The notes under the pieces are model-generated. The model had not been told where the DNA came from, did not search any database, and worked only from the letters and a program-made list of their open reading frames with translations. 64,000 bases of DNA, from the NCBI GenBank assembly GCA_034440615.1, contig JAOTOM010004301.1, forward strand, positions 158,501 to 222,500, given 5' to 3'. The DNA is from Ashinkailepas kermadecensis (lineage: Eukaryota > Arthropoda > Thecostraca > Neolepadidae). Made by a program: the position numbers and the translations under genes. Shown here one piece after another: positions 48,623 through 61,639 of this stretch (its first letter is position 1; every line of letters begins with the position of its first letter).

Positions 48623-49317
48623 TGGCGGAAATATGCATGCTTTTTTTGTCATGAGTGCATATTTGATGTACAATATTATAATGATATGAAGAGAACCATC
48701 AGTAATTAGGATAACTCATCAATTTCACCGCTAAATTGTCGGTGTGATATATTAATGTGCCTCATACCCTTCTATGGAATCAGGTCACCCATTGTATTTC
48801 AAACGCTCCTATGCCAATGGTTCAATGGTCGTAAGCCATGCATCTACGGACGCTGGGACATGGAAGAGAAGCAGTGTGGCCACGCCATCCTGAATTCCAG
48901 CGATCCCTGCCTATGAACTCGGGCGTCAGATGAAAATTGTCGACTCAACAATGGGCTTTACTCCCTCGCCATGCGTTTTCAGCCGTTATGCTGGGCACTC
49001 CCTATTCAAAAGTCCAGGACCACCGTCGGCAATTTAATTACAATGACCAAGGGCAACGGCATCGTGCTGGTGACGTCACAGCATCTGTTCCGTCATTGAA
49101 TATGCCTTCGCCCGGAATATTTAACATTCCGGAGAGACGTTCAGGTATGGAGGATGCTTCAAATCATGGACCAATTTGTTCTTCCCCATCTGAAAACTTG
49201 GAATAATGTTTTAGCCTTCAATGAGAGTGGTCAACAGATCCAATACAGTCATGGATGATCCATGTGAAATGCAGGTAGTCTATATTATTAATCATGCATG
49301 TATTCACATGATGCATT
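48623..49317. other. No feature seen
   Basis: Unique sequence; an 89-codon frame (48937-49206) is unsupported. Confidence 0.45.
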
Positions 49318-50334
<1,017 letters not shown>

Positions 50335-50700
50335 CATCCCCAGGTCATCAGGCCACCATCCCCAGGCCACCAGACCAGACCACCAGACCAGGACCACTAT
50401 GCCCATACCACCAGATCCAGACCACCGGACCAAAGCCACCAAATACAGACCACCAGACCCATACGACGAGATCCGAACTCGAGAATTAGGCCATCAGACC
50501 CAGACCACTAGACCACAGACCACCAGACCAATACCACCAGACCCAACCCACCAGACCCAGACCACCAGTCCAATACCACCAGACCCAACGAACCAGACCT
50601 ATCCCATCAGACTCAGACCACCAGACCCAGACCACCAGATCCAGACCACTAGACCCAGACCACCAGACCCAGACCATCAGTTCAGAACACCACTCAGGCT
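50335..50700. repeat. CCAGACCCAGACCA-type simple repeat
   Basis: Degenerate 10-15 bp CAGACCACCAGAC units. Confidence 0.8.
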
Positions 50701-50974
50701 CAGGCAGAACACCAGCCCAGACACAAACCACAAAAATAATGGCGTAATCTGCGGTGCATCATCATTCTCAGCGATCATCACTTTTGTGATGACCAGGCCG
50801 ACCGGCCACCAGAACAAATCACCGCCAGAACGTGCCCGCGGGGCGTGACACGGGGTGTGACGTGTGCGCCGAAACACGCGCCAGCGGCGAGCCCAATCAG
50901 CGTACTGTAATCACTCAGGGGCCTCGGGGCACGTGCCCGCGCTGGTGGTGGCTGCGCCGGTATCGTCGCCGACG

Positions 50975-52995
50975 GACTGTCGTTAGTGAGCGGCACCCAC
51001 CACACGTGGACACACCGCCGGTCACGTGACGTCCGTCTGACGTTAGTGAGCGGCACCCACCACACGTGGACACACCGCCGGTCACGTGACGTCCGTCTGA
51101 CGTTAGTGAGCGGCACCCACCACACGTGGACACACCGCCGGTCACGTGAGCTCCGTCTGCCGTTAGTGAGCGGCACCCACCACACGTGGACACACCGCCG
51201 GTCACGTGACGTCCGTCTGACGTTAGTGAGCGGCACCCACCACACGTGGACACACCGCCGGTCACGTGACGTCCGTCTGACGTTAGTGAGCGGCACCCAC
51301 CACACGTGGACACACCGCCGGTCACGTGACGTCCGTCTGACGTTAGTGAGCGGCACCCACCACACGTGGACACACCGCCGGTCACGTGACGGCCGTCTGA
51401 CGTTAGTGAGCGGCACCCACCACACGTGGACACACCGCCGGTCACGTGAGCTCCGTCTGACGTTAGTGAGCGGCACCCACCACACGTGGACACACCGCCG
51501 GTCACGTGAGCTCCGTCTGCCGTTAGTGAGCGGCGGCACCACACGGGGCACACCGCCGGTCACGTGACGTCGTGACGTTAGTGAGCGGCACCCACGGACA
51601 CACCGCCGGTCACGTGACGCTCCGTCTGACGTTAGTGAGCGGCACCCACCACACGTGGACACACCGCCGGTCACATGACGTCCGTCTGCCGTTAGTGAGC
51701 GGCACCCACCACACGTGGACACACCGCCGGTCACGTGAGCTCCGTCTGCGTCGTTAGTGAGCGGTACCCACCACACGTGGACACACCGCCGGTCACGTGA
51801 GCTTCCTTTTGCCTTTGGTAGGCGGCCACACGTGGACACACCGCCGGTCACGTGAGCTCCGTCTGTCGTTAGTGAGCGGCACCCACCACACGTGGACACA
51901 CCGCCGGTCACGTGACGTCCGTCTGACGTTAGTGAGCGGCACCCACCACACGTGGACACACCGCCGGTCACGTGAGCTCCGTCTGACGTTAGTGAGCGGC
52001 ACCCACCACACGTGGACACACCGCCGGTCACGTGAGCTCCGTCTGACGTTAGTGAGCGGCACCCACCACACGTGGACACACCGCCGGTCACGTGACGTCC
52101 GCCTTACGTTAGTGGGCCCCACCCCCCCCACAAAAAAACCGCCGGTCACGTGACGTTCGTCTGCCGTTAGTGAGAAGGGCACCCACCACACGTGGACACA
52201 CCGCCGGTCACGTGAGCTCCCTCTGTCGTTAGTGAGCGGTACCCACCACACGTGGACACACCGCCGGTCACGTGAGCTCCGTCTGACGTTAGTGAGCGGC
52301 ACCCACCACACGTGGACACACCGCCGGTCACGTGAGCTCCGTCTGTCGTTAGTGAGCGGCACCCACCACACGTGGACACACCGCCGGTCACGTGAGCTCC
52401 GTTTGACGTTAGTGAGCGGCACCCACCACACGTGGACACACCGCCGGTCACGTGAGCTCCGTCTGTCGTTAGTGAGCGGCACCCACCACACGTGGACACA
52501 CCGCCGGTCACGTGAGCTCCGTCTGACGTTAGTGAGCGGCACCCACCACACGTGGACACACCGCCGGTCACGTGAGCTCCGTCTGTCGTTAGTGAGCGGC
52601 ACCCACCACACGTGGACACACCGCCGGTCACGTGAGCTCCGTCTGACGTTAGTGAGCGGCACCCACCACACGTGGACACACCGCCGGTCACGTGAGCTCC
52701 GTCTGTCGTTAGTGAGCGGCACCCACCACACGTGGACATACCGCCGGTCACGTGAGCTCCGTCTGACGTTAGTGAGCGGCACCCACCACACGTGGACACA
52801 CCGCCGGTCACGTGAGCTCCGTCTGTCGTTAGTGAGCGGCACCCATCACGTGGACACACCGCCGGTCACGTGAGCTCCGTCTGCCGTTAGTGAGCGGCAC
52901 CCACCACACGTGGACACACCGCCGGTCACGTGAGCTCCGTCTGACGTTAGTGAGCGGCACCCACCACACGTGGACACACCGCCGGTCACGTGCCA
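50975..52995. repeat. 60-bp E-box satellite
   Basis: About 33 units of GTGAGCGGCACCCACCACAC - GTGGACACACCGCCGGTCAC - GTGAGCTCCGTCTGACGTTA. Each intact unit has two CACGTG palindromes (unit positions 18-23 and 38-43). Left units often read TCACGTGACGTCC instead of TCACGTGAGCTCC. From about 52.2 to 52.85 kb, CTGACGTTA and CTGTCGTTA alternate, giving 120-bp dimers. A degraded unit lies at 52115-52140. Long frames on both strands (up to 437 codons) are artefacts. Confidence 0.97.
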
Positions 52996-54166
52996 CTCAC
53001 AACACATACTGAATGCCATCAAAGAGGACCGCGATGCATTCTGACCATATTCGACCATGCTAACATCACAACAAGAAGAACAATTATTCTTACTTTCTAC
53101 TGGTAGAGCATCATTTATATGGACGTACAGTCGAACACCTATTGCAAGCCCTTGCTGTCACTGTGCGCGTAGGCTCTGCCCGGTAACATCATTTTCACTA
53201 CCTTCATGTGACACCGTTATTCACGTTCTTGGGACACTGCGCATGTGGACATTCCACATGGTACACCGTGCTGCACAATAGTACATATGTTAAGAAAATG
53301 GAAGCAGATCAAATGGCGTCAATTTGGCTTTGATAAGCAAATCGTTGCAAACGGCGTCGATTTCGAAGGTGGCCGAAACATAATTTGGGGGTGAACTTGG
53401 AATCTGGGGTCGTGGGAACCTTAGAAATTGTCAAAATATTCTCGGAAAATCCTTTAGGAAATGAAACTTTTTAACGTTGTATTTTTGCGACGCGTGTGAA
53501 TTTTCTTAAGGTGATTTCTGGTCACTGGAACGCCTAGTAGGACATCACATCTGGAAATAAACGCGGGGCGGAAATATTGGATTTCCGAAAATTATTTTTT
53601 GAGACAGTAAATATTAATTGACAGTTTATTTTAGGGCGGCATCTGAAATAACTCATCGTATCGCATCGCTTCGGTCTTGGATATATATTTGTAATCTGTA
53701 AGAGTTTTTTAACGAGTTATTTTTGAAATTGCATGTGCATTCCGAAATGTGTAGAGCTCTGAATATGACATATTACACGGACTTCTCAACAGGTACAACT
53801 AGCCAGCAGCCAACGGAACATATTTTATTTCATGGAAGGTCATTTTTAGTTCAAACATTTCCGCAAAATGAATTTTGCTTATCTGTAGATTTTGGCATGT
53901 TTTGTTCTTCTAGGCCTGCCAGTTCTGAATTTTGTTTTCATCAAGTTCCCTTCAGTGTATCCTTTGCATTCTTTTCATTTCTGATACTGATTGTGAAAAA
54001 TTATGAAAAAAATCGGAGATATTTACATTTTCTAAAATAGTTTGAAACATTTCAAATTGGACATTTCATACACAAAGCCACACCTCTGGTAATGTGAGCA
54101 TGCTCACGTTTTCAGTGGAGCTTTGGACCGATACTTCAGCCACATTTTTTTTGTTATTCGCTTTAT
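52996..54166. other. No feature seen
   Basis: AT-rich unique sequence. Confidence 0.45.
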
Positions 54167-54472
54167 ATGGCGACGATAAGAATCGACACAGTGGCTATCA
54201 AAATTGCTTGTAGCGTTTATGTACGTCGAAGAAAATTCACCACGTCCTCTTACCACCGGGAGTTTTCGGAAACTGATTCGTACACTGTTCCGGCTTTGCC
54301 AAGCCTGTTATCGTTTCCTTCTCGATGTCAATCCCCTCTGTTATCCGCCGACATCAACGCCCATAAAAAAATATCTGAAAAAACTGCGAGGCAGTTCATA
54401 TTGCACCTGGCACCGCAGCAGGCACATCATGCGTCCTGTGACGCAGACGTAGCAGACTCGTGCATCCCTTAA
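54167..54472 (+). CDS. Open frame of 101 codons, status uncertain
   Basis: ATG-to-TAA frame with mixed composition and no stops. An overlapping frame (54204-54452) is also open, which weakens the case. It sits about 600 bp left of gene B's 3' end on the opposite strand. Nothing recognised. Confidence 0.15.
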   Translation: MATIRIDTVAIKIACSVYVRRRKFTTSSYHREFSETDSYTVPALPSLLSFPSRCQSPLLSADINAHKKISEKTARQFILHLAPQQAHHASCDADVADSCIP

Positions 54473-54941
54473 TGTTTATGATTTTGTTGAGATGTTTTTT
54501 GGTACTTACAGTACGTTGGCATTGCGATGTTTTGCAGCTCTATGCAATAATTATGCAGGTCGTATGACATCGTACACCTTTAAACCAGCTAAAAAATAAA
54601 TGTTATCACAATCCGCCTGATCTGATCACAGTGAAATTAGCAATTAATAAGCACCACGCGCAAAACTCAATTCACAACATTCATATTCTTCGTTACAAAT
54701 ACTGTACTGTTCAAGGCGTTCCAAGACCTTACCAGACAAGTGATGAAGCATGCGACAAGGTTCCCATTTGAAACAATGTAGATTATATGTAAAAGAACCT
54801 AGCGCAATAAAATATAGATTATTGGATGGCAAAGTTTACTCCTTTCGTGTTTTTTTCCCCGTAATCTTAGGCTGCGTCGTTGCAAAGTTATTGGCATCCA
54901 GGCAGAGTAATGACCCGGCCAATCGAGCCAAAACAGCATGT

Positions 54942-54947
54942 TTTATT
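54942..54947 (-). terminator. Candidate poly(A) signal of gene B
   Basis: AATAAA on the minus strand, 130 bp past the gene B stop codon, in an A/T-rich 3' flank. Distance and orientation suit a 3' UTR; usage is inferred. Confidence 0.4.
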
Positions 54948-55076
54948 CAAAAGATGTGTAAAAAAAATGGTTAGCCAGCCTCGCTCAATAGGTACTGTTT
55001 TTAGTTATAAGAACTTCTATCGCCCGTGATCACAAAACTAGGAGTGTTTTCAACACATACACATACGACAACTCAA

Positions 55077-55319
55077 CTATCTTGCGAAGCAAGGCTCCTC
55101 GAACGTGCTTCCGTGGGTCTCAATGAAGCCAACACGAACGCCCCACTTCTTGACTGAGGCGGCGCCGGTGATGGACTGACCGGTGGCTGTGCGCGTCCAT
55201 CGTACACCGGCATTTTCCATCAGCGTCGAACGCCAGCTCGTAAAGTCGCCGGCGGGGTGGCCGGCCCTTGACGGCGCGTCGTCACCGATTCGGTTTACGA
55301 TAGCGCCGCTCCGGGGCGA
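55077..55319 (-). CDS. Gene B, terminal exon (partial gene)
   Basis: Seen: on the minus strand an acceptor (TTACTGCTGCCGCCGTATTAG|TCG) is followed by 80 sense codons and a TAG at 55079-55077. Thirty-one of the 80 codons begin with G and third positions are G/C-rich, a typical coding signature. The tail reads SPRSGAIVNRIGDD near its start and VKKWGVRVGFIETHG near its end, finishing EEPCFAR. I do not recognise the family; no signal peptide or membrane segment is visible in this exon. The acceptor's phase is 0. Upstream exons must lie beyond the 24-bp array (above 56.7 kb) or outside the window; I could not find them. The gene may equally be a pseudogene fragment. Confidence 0.5.
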   Translation of the reverse strand, partial: SPRSGAIVNRIGDDAPSRAGHPAGDFTSWRSTLMENAGVRWTRTATGQSITGAASVKKWGVRVGFIETHGSTFEEPCFAR

Positions 55320-55429
55320 CTAATACGGCGGCAGCAGTAATCAGTGCCGACGATGTCGCCGCTTTATGGCACGCTCGAGCGCTGTTGACGGCGGCGGGGC
55401 GTCATCGGCCAGCCGGCTCGTCAGCAGAC

Positions 55430-56735
55430 AGCAGCCCGCGCCGGGTCTGGTGGGGCAGTCTGCGCCGGGTCTGGTGGGGCAGTCTGCGCCGGGTCTGGTG
55501 AGGCAGTCTGCGCCGGGTCTGGTGGGGCAGTCTGCGCCGGGTCTGGTGGGGCGGCCCGCGCCGGGTCTGGTGCGGCGGCCCGCGCGGGGTCTGGTTGGGC
55601 AGTCTGCGCCGGGTCTGGTGGGACATTCTGCGCCAGTTCTGGTGAGACAGTCTGCGTCGGGTCTAGTGGGACAGTCTGCGCCGGGTCTGGTGGGGCAGTC
55701 TGCGCCGGGTCTGGTGGGGCAGTCTGCGCCGGGTCTGGTGAGGCAGTCTGCGCCGGGTCTGGTGGGGCAGTCTGCGCCGGGTCTGGTGAGGCAGTCTGCG
55801 CCGGGTCTGGTGAGGCAGTCTGCGCCGGGTCTGGTGAGGCAGTCTGCGCCGGGTCTGGTGGGACATTCCGTGCCAGTTCTGGTGAGACAGTCTGCGCCAG
55901 TTCTGGTGAGACAATCTGCGCCGGGTCTAGTGGGACATTCTGCGCCGGGTCTGGTGAGGCGGCCAGCGCCGGGTCTGGTGAGACAGTCTGTGCCGGGTCT
56001 GGTGAGGCAGTCTGCGCCGGGTCTGGTGGGGAAGTCTACGCCGGGTCTGGTGAGGCAGTCTGCGCCGGGTCTGGTGAGGAAGTCTGCGCCGGGTCTGATG
56101 GGACATTCCGTGCCAGTTCTGGTGAGACAGTCTGCGCCAGTTCTGGTGAGACAGTCTGCGCCGGGTCTAGTGGGACATTCTGCGCCGGGTCTGGTGAGGC
56201 GGCCAGCGCCGGGTCTGGTGAGACAGTCTGCACCGGGTCTGGTGGGGAAGTCTACGCCGGGTCTGGTGAGACAGTCTGCGCCGGGTCTGGTGGGGAAGTC
56301 TGCGCCGGGTCTGGTGAGGCAGTCTGCGCCGGGTCTGGTGGGGAAGTCTGCGCCGGGTCTGGTGAGACAGTCTGCGCCGGGTCTGGTGGGGAAGTCTGCG
56401 CCGGGTCTGGTGAGGCAGTCTGCGCCGGGTCTGGTGAGACAGTCTGTGCCGGGTCTGGTGAGACAGTCTGCGCCGGGTCTGGTGGGGAAGTCTGCGCCGG
56501 GTCTGGTGAGACAGTCTGCGCCGGGTCTGGTGGGGAAGTCTGCGCCGGGTCTGGTGAGACAGTCTGCGCCGGGTCTGGTGAGGCATTCTGCGCCGGGTCA
56601 AGTGGGGCAGTCTGCGCCGGGTCTGGTGAGACAGTCTGCGTCGGGTCTAGTGGGACAGTCTGCGTCGGGTCTAGTGGGACAGTCTGCGCCAGTTCTGGTG
56701 AGATAGTCTGTGCCGGGTCTAGTGGGGCAGTCTTC
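55430..56735. repeat. 24-bp satellite
   Basis: About 54 units of GCCGGGTCTGGTGAGGCAGT-CTGC with GGACATT, GGAAGTC and GGCGGCC variants. It reads as an 8-residue repeat (SAPGLVRQ-like) in a 446-codon plus frame, but minus frames are open too. A ten-unit block (240 bp) is duplicated (55861 and 56101). It lies upstream of gene B's last exon, probably in an intron. Confidence 0.97.
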
Positions 56736-57520
56736 TAACCAGGGCATCTCGTCACCGTGGGCACACTGGGCCAGGGTGGGCTGAGACTGGCTTGTACCCT
56801 GGATATCTGGCGCCAGACTGTGTGGTGGGTAACGGGGCATTGGTTGCATGGGCAGCCAGAACTGAGTTTTAATTGTATTATGCTGGGGCTTCTTAAGCCA
56901 TCCTCAGGTTTTTTTTTGCTCGCCGCTTCCGGTAGCGTTGCGATAGTGTGCTGAAACCTCGTGACATTTCATAACGTTCATTTTGTATGTATCACCATCA
57001 CGCCCAAACCAAGATTAGTTTCTTCTTCTTTTTTTTTTTTTTTTTTTTTTTTGGGGGGGGGGGCATTGGTCAGAGACGGTTGCAGACAGAGATTCCTGTA
57101 TTGTATACAGTTACTGGTTTTGAAAGCACCAGTTCCTAGCCAACACCATGAATTCAGAACACACATATGTTAGACATTTTGCGTTACTAAAGATGTACAC
57201 ATATGAGAAGTGGTTTCAGGGTAAGTAACTAGGAGGGTCTTGTGGTGGTTTTGAAAATGATAATAAAGCGAGCCCCTGGCAAACCATCACATTATTGCTG
57301 ATTTCTTTGGAATTCATCTAATGAAAGAAGACAAAAAATTTCGGCATTTGCGGACAAAAGTCAACTTGGGAGGGTGTGGCTTCCATATTAGACAATTTCA
57401 AGTAAAGGGCGTAGTTCATAATGTTTAGATAGTATACAGGACTTGCTGTCCATGAAAATCCAGAACGTGTGAAGTTTTGCATATGTTTTATGCTCTTACT
57501 GATACGCAAGTTGTGGCGGG
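56736..57520. other. No feature except a T/G homopolymer junction
   Basis: Unique sequence. About 25 T followed by 11 G at 57029-57063. Confidence 0.45.
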
Positions 57521-57560
57521 CAGAGGCGGATCCAGGACAAACAATAATGCAGTTATTCAG
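57521..57560. mobile_element. Isolated hAT-like end
   Basis: CAGAGGCGGATCCAGGACAA, a canonical-looking hAT terminus; right end and target duplication not found. Confidence 0.35.
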
Positions 57561-57807
57561 ATGTTTTTTCTTCTTCAAAATGGTGATCGAAGGATTCATA
57601 TTTTGTACTTAGTTTTTCCTCGGCATGCTCACTGAAACAAGGTGGACGTATTTGACATAGGCGTAGGTCTATTAAGACGTATTTGACATAGGCGTAGGTC
57701 TATTGAGATTGGGGTGAAGGCATGCATTCTCTACCATGCCAATAATGTACAATCCGTGCTAACTATGCAGGTTAGTTACATTTTATCGGTTGTCTGTCCC
57801 AAGGGAC

Positions 57808-57891
57808 CGATTGACCAGGCGACACTCTCGATTGACCATGCGACACTCTCGATTGACCATGCGACACTCTCGATTGACCATGCGACACTCT
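57808..57891. repeat. 21-bp repeat, four copies
   Basis: CGATTGACCATGCGACACTC(T), nearly perfect; third unrelated 21-bp array in the window. Confidence 0.93.
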
Positions 57892-59097
57892 CACTGAAAA
57901 CGCTTAAATCGTCGAGAGGGGTAAGATTCTGGACTCCATATTTATGCGTGTGGCTTCGTCTATGACATTCTTTTTTTCTTCAATTTGTGAAGCAACAGAT
58001 GATATAATATTACTAAATGCTCTTTGTTTATGAACACAAATCGAGTTCATTGGAAAACGACATTTTGCTGGTCACCAGTGGCTCCCCTAATTTTGGCTAC
58101 CATGGATACACCTACCGATTTCAAATTGACCTTTCTTGGGCTACAATTGAAGGCACTATTAGGTTGGTGTTGATTTATAGTAATTGGACCGAGTATGAGA
58201 GTAAATGTACTAGCTAAAGCAACACAAAATGATCATTATTCCCCCTCTCGCTTGTCTCCTGTGTCCACCGTTTCCAAAATTTCACACAGTTGTTTTGACA
58301 AAGATGTAGTTTTTGTCAAACGATCTTTTGTTCCAAAAACTTTGGTTCTTTGGTCATCGAGGTATCAAGGGGCCTAATAAGCAACCCACTCAACAATGGA
58401 ATTATTAGTCATGCCTTACACAATATGGTGAAGAAATCTGTAGAAATCGTTGGAAATGAGGCTTTCTACCGGTATCAGGGCTTATTTTTGCATGGTAACT
58501 GAATGATAAAATCCCATCCAGTAGTATGAAAATGTTCGTAATGTTTTTGAGGGTTGAACAAATTCGTCGATCCCGATGCCATTCTTCATTTCTCCGCATA
58601 TGTTCCCAGTAAAATGTATTTCAAGATGTACTTATCTGTATTCATGGACGCATAAACAAATTCTTAAGGTATGATTTAAACACATAAGTTGCATTGAAAG
58701 TAACACAATAAAACCACAGGCAAGCCGCTTTTCTCGTCTGGGCGCTTGTATCACTGCACTAGCCAACAGCACAGGTGTTGCTCTACACCTATGCTTATAT
58801 AATCCTCAGCAGCTTATTGGTAATGCTGACATTGCATGCATAGGTGGAGTTTTATTGCTAACACCGTGCTGTGAAAACTCTATGCTTTGTAAAGTAGTAC
58901 CGACATTTTGGAACTTTCCCATCAAGCTATGGGCGGCATCAGCGCAAACAGCGCCTCAAAAGCAGCACTTATTTTTGGAGGAGTTCGAAAATTTCACCAA
59001 CAAATGAATTGCTTACTCGTGACACTAAGACACCGTCGTGTCAGTCTTTGGGTTGCGGGAGGGGTTTGCATTCTATTTACGCTGGGGATGATCACCT
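57892..59097. other. No feature seen
   Basis: Unique sequence with short unsupported frames. Confidence 0.45.
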
Positions 59098-59635
59098 GTG
59101 GAGGACATTGAAGCAGCTGTACCTGTGTGGATCTGCGTGCACAGTGCCCTTCTGCCTGACGCAGCACTGCAGCATGCTTCCGCATTTTGCTACCAGCCAC
59201 ACGTGATTACACTGCTGTGCACGCGTCAATGCCAGTCGACGGGCTGCCCGTTACCGTGGATTGCCTCCGTTTCCAATCGATTGTCGCTGCGCCCGTCGAG
59301 CCGCGGGCAGCAAGGTAACGTCGAGCTTCTGTTGCGACGTCGACTGTGTATTGGCGTTCTGCGTGGGCGGCGACGGCTCCGTCGGCCGTCCGACGCGCCG
59401 TCGTGACAGCGGCCGAAATCCGCGCGAGTTACCGCCGCCGGCGCCGAAAGCCACCGCAGAGAAATGGTGGCTGGCTGTGAAGCAAATGCGGGCCTGGCTC
59501 GGCCAGAGTCTGCCCGCCGGTGATCCATTTTCTGAGCGCTGCAGCCGGAACCGAGTGAAGCATACACGACCGACACGAAAGGAGCCGTGGTGGCGAGTTG
59601 TGTGGAGCCTATCCTACAGCCCCAAGTCTAATTAA
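59098..59635 (+). CDS. CpG-rich coding-like segment (two overlapping frames)
   Basis: Frame 1 (59098-59310, e.g. EAAVPVWICVHSALLPDAAL) ends at a good donor (CAGCAAG|GTAACG). Frame 2 (59261-59635) continues through LPPPAPKATAEKWWLAVKQM to TAA. Both look protein-like and G/C-rich at third positions, but they are in different frames and the antisense strand is also open. It could be one exon of a plus-strand gene or simply a CpG patch. Confidence 0.2.
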
Positions 59636-60115
59636 TACTCTAATGATGTTGCAACGAATCCCGTGGGGCTGGGCGTCCTTCGAGGACACACAATCCGGGA
59701 GTTTGCATGCGGCATGTGTTCACTAACTGAATAATTCGATACCCCCAGGGAGTATATTTCACAAACAAAGGTGATGATCAAGATGATTGCAGACAAATAG
59801 TTTTACGTCTGCGCTGTGCGCAGTACTGAGAAACCGATCGCACGCATATTGGTGGTTTATCAAATGGTAACAAAGTAACCTCTTTATTTACTGCACATGT
59901 GCATTCCATAATCTGCCTTCATCCAACTGGAAATTGGTTGCACAATTGGTGAGAAAAAGTTATTTTATGCTCCTCAAATCTGACTCTCATACTCATAAGA
60001 CACAACAATATTGTTTTTGAAGCACTTTATCATTATTTTCTTATTTCATGCTTCGCCAAAGGTTGCGACACTTGTCTTTGAGTTTTGAGGGAGTTTCGAC
60101 CAGAAATACTGCGCT
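59636..60115. other. No feature seen
   Basis: Unique sequence. Confidence 0.45.
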
Positions 60116-60340
60116 TTGACAAGGATTCGGTGTTGTGACCCAACTCAACGTTACATGGCTTATCAGAACCCCTTGACTTCGAGTGGACACATTTTATATG
60201 AAGATTCAGAATGCTATTTGGCTTACATTTCACGGCCATATAACCTCGGCGAGTTCTACGGTTCGCAATTCGCAGAGGGTTTGCCGGGGTTTTGTGATTT
60301 TTGTGACTTCGTATATGACACCATGGGTTACGTGACATAA
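60116..60340 (+). CDS. Open frame of 74 codons, status uncertain
   Basis: ATG-to-TAA frame rich in Tyr, Phe and Asp (e.g. YNLGEFYGSQFAEGLPGF). Composition is plausible for protein, but there are no splice signals or neighbours to support it. Not recognised. Confidence 0.15.
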   Translation: MTRIRCCDPTQRYMAYQNPLTSSGHILYEDSECYLAYISRPYNLGEFYGSQFAEGLPGFCDFCDFVYDTMGYVT

Positions 60341-61077
60341 GTCAAGTGGGCGTGCTAAGGTATATACTGTGTATGTGCGAAGTATGATGGTGCTAAGTGG
60401 GCGTGCATGGCATAATCGGTTGTGTCCAATGGGATTGGCTTTTTCCGATCCGTCGGTTGCTTTCTGAACTCTTGGGGTCTACTTTTTCCCTCCTTTGGGG
60501 AACATTTTCCCTACCCCTTAGGTCTTGAGCGGCAAGCTATAGGTTTCCGCCAAACTGGGCGGCACCGGATCAGGTTTTCCTCACAAAGAGAAGGCGTCGT
60601 TTTCGCCCTGTTTTCCTAGCTGAGCTAGTGCGTTCCTACCCTCGCCACTGTGTTCCAGTCACGCACGGGCACAATTGGAAGTCTGCGGGCTACCCTGCGA
60701 CGAACCACGCTAGTCAAATCATCGGTTTCCGATGCGGAGACGTATGAGGCTTGTTGGCCACACCCTGTAATCATATCCGACCGATATTGCAGAGGCGGCC
60801 GGACCAAAGAGCGCCAATTATGTGACTTTTTCCCAGCGGCGCTCCCAGTCGGGCCACCCCGGCACGGTCAATTTAATTTGCCGCCGTCGTCGCTGCCTTG
60901 TTCACCCTGGTCACGCAAGAAAGCTCCAGTAAATAAACCGCAGAGGCCAATCATCTCCTGCCATCGAAACATCTCACGAACAATCCCGCCACCGCTCCCT
61001 CGGCCCGTAAGTCGCCAGCTTTCAATTAAGGCAGCCGCACAAATTAGCTTCCTGCTGAGTCCTGTCGATGGGTGTGA
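60341..61077. other. No confident feature; GC-rich right half
   Basis: An open plus frame at 60650-61147 runs into the next repeat and has no recognisable motif. Confidence 0.4.
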
Positions 61078-61285
61078 AGATGGCCTGCAGTACCGTGGTG
61101 TAAAGGTAGTGTGTGGATGTGTAGATGTGGTGTGTGGTGTGTGGTAGATGGCCTGCAGTACCGTGGTGTAAAGGTAGTGTGTGGATGTGTAGATGTGGTG
61201 TGTGGTGTGTGGTAGATGGCCTGCAGTACCGTGGTGTAAAGGTAGTGTGTGGATGTGTAGATGTGGTGTGTGGTGTATGGTAGAT
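61078..61285. repeat. 68-bp tandem triplet
   Basis: Three near-identical units starting GATGGCCTGCAGTACCGTGG. Loose GTGTAGAT-rich repeats continue to 61640. Confidence 0.9.
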
Positions 61286-61639
61286 GTAGATGTATTATGT
61301 GGAGTGTAGATGTGTATGGTGTGTAGTCTGCAGCATGGTGTGTAGATTGGCTGTGATATGGTGTGTAGATCGTTGTAGCGTGGTGCGAAGATGAGCTGTA
61401 GTAAATAGTTTGATATGTAGTGCGACGTGAGGATGAGCTGTAGTAGTATGGTGTGTAGATCGGCTGTGATTGGTGCGAATATGGGTTGTAGTAAATAGTT
61501 TGGTATGTAGTGTGTTGTGATGATGGGCTGTAGTAGTATTTTGTGTAGATCGGCTGTGGTGTGATGCGAATATGGGTTGTAGTAGCGTGGTATGCAGATG
61601 AGCTGTGGTGTGGTGTGAGGATGAAATGTATTAGTATGT

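Noticed and set aside
50778..52842. Frames up to 437 codons on both strands
   Set aside because: Produced by the 60-bp E-box satellite.
57029..57063. T25-G11 run as a retroposed poly(A) tail
   Set aside because: No target duplication or upstream gene-like sequence; simple homopolymer junction.
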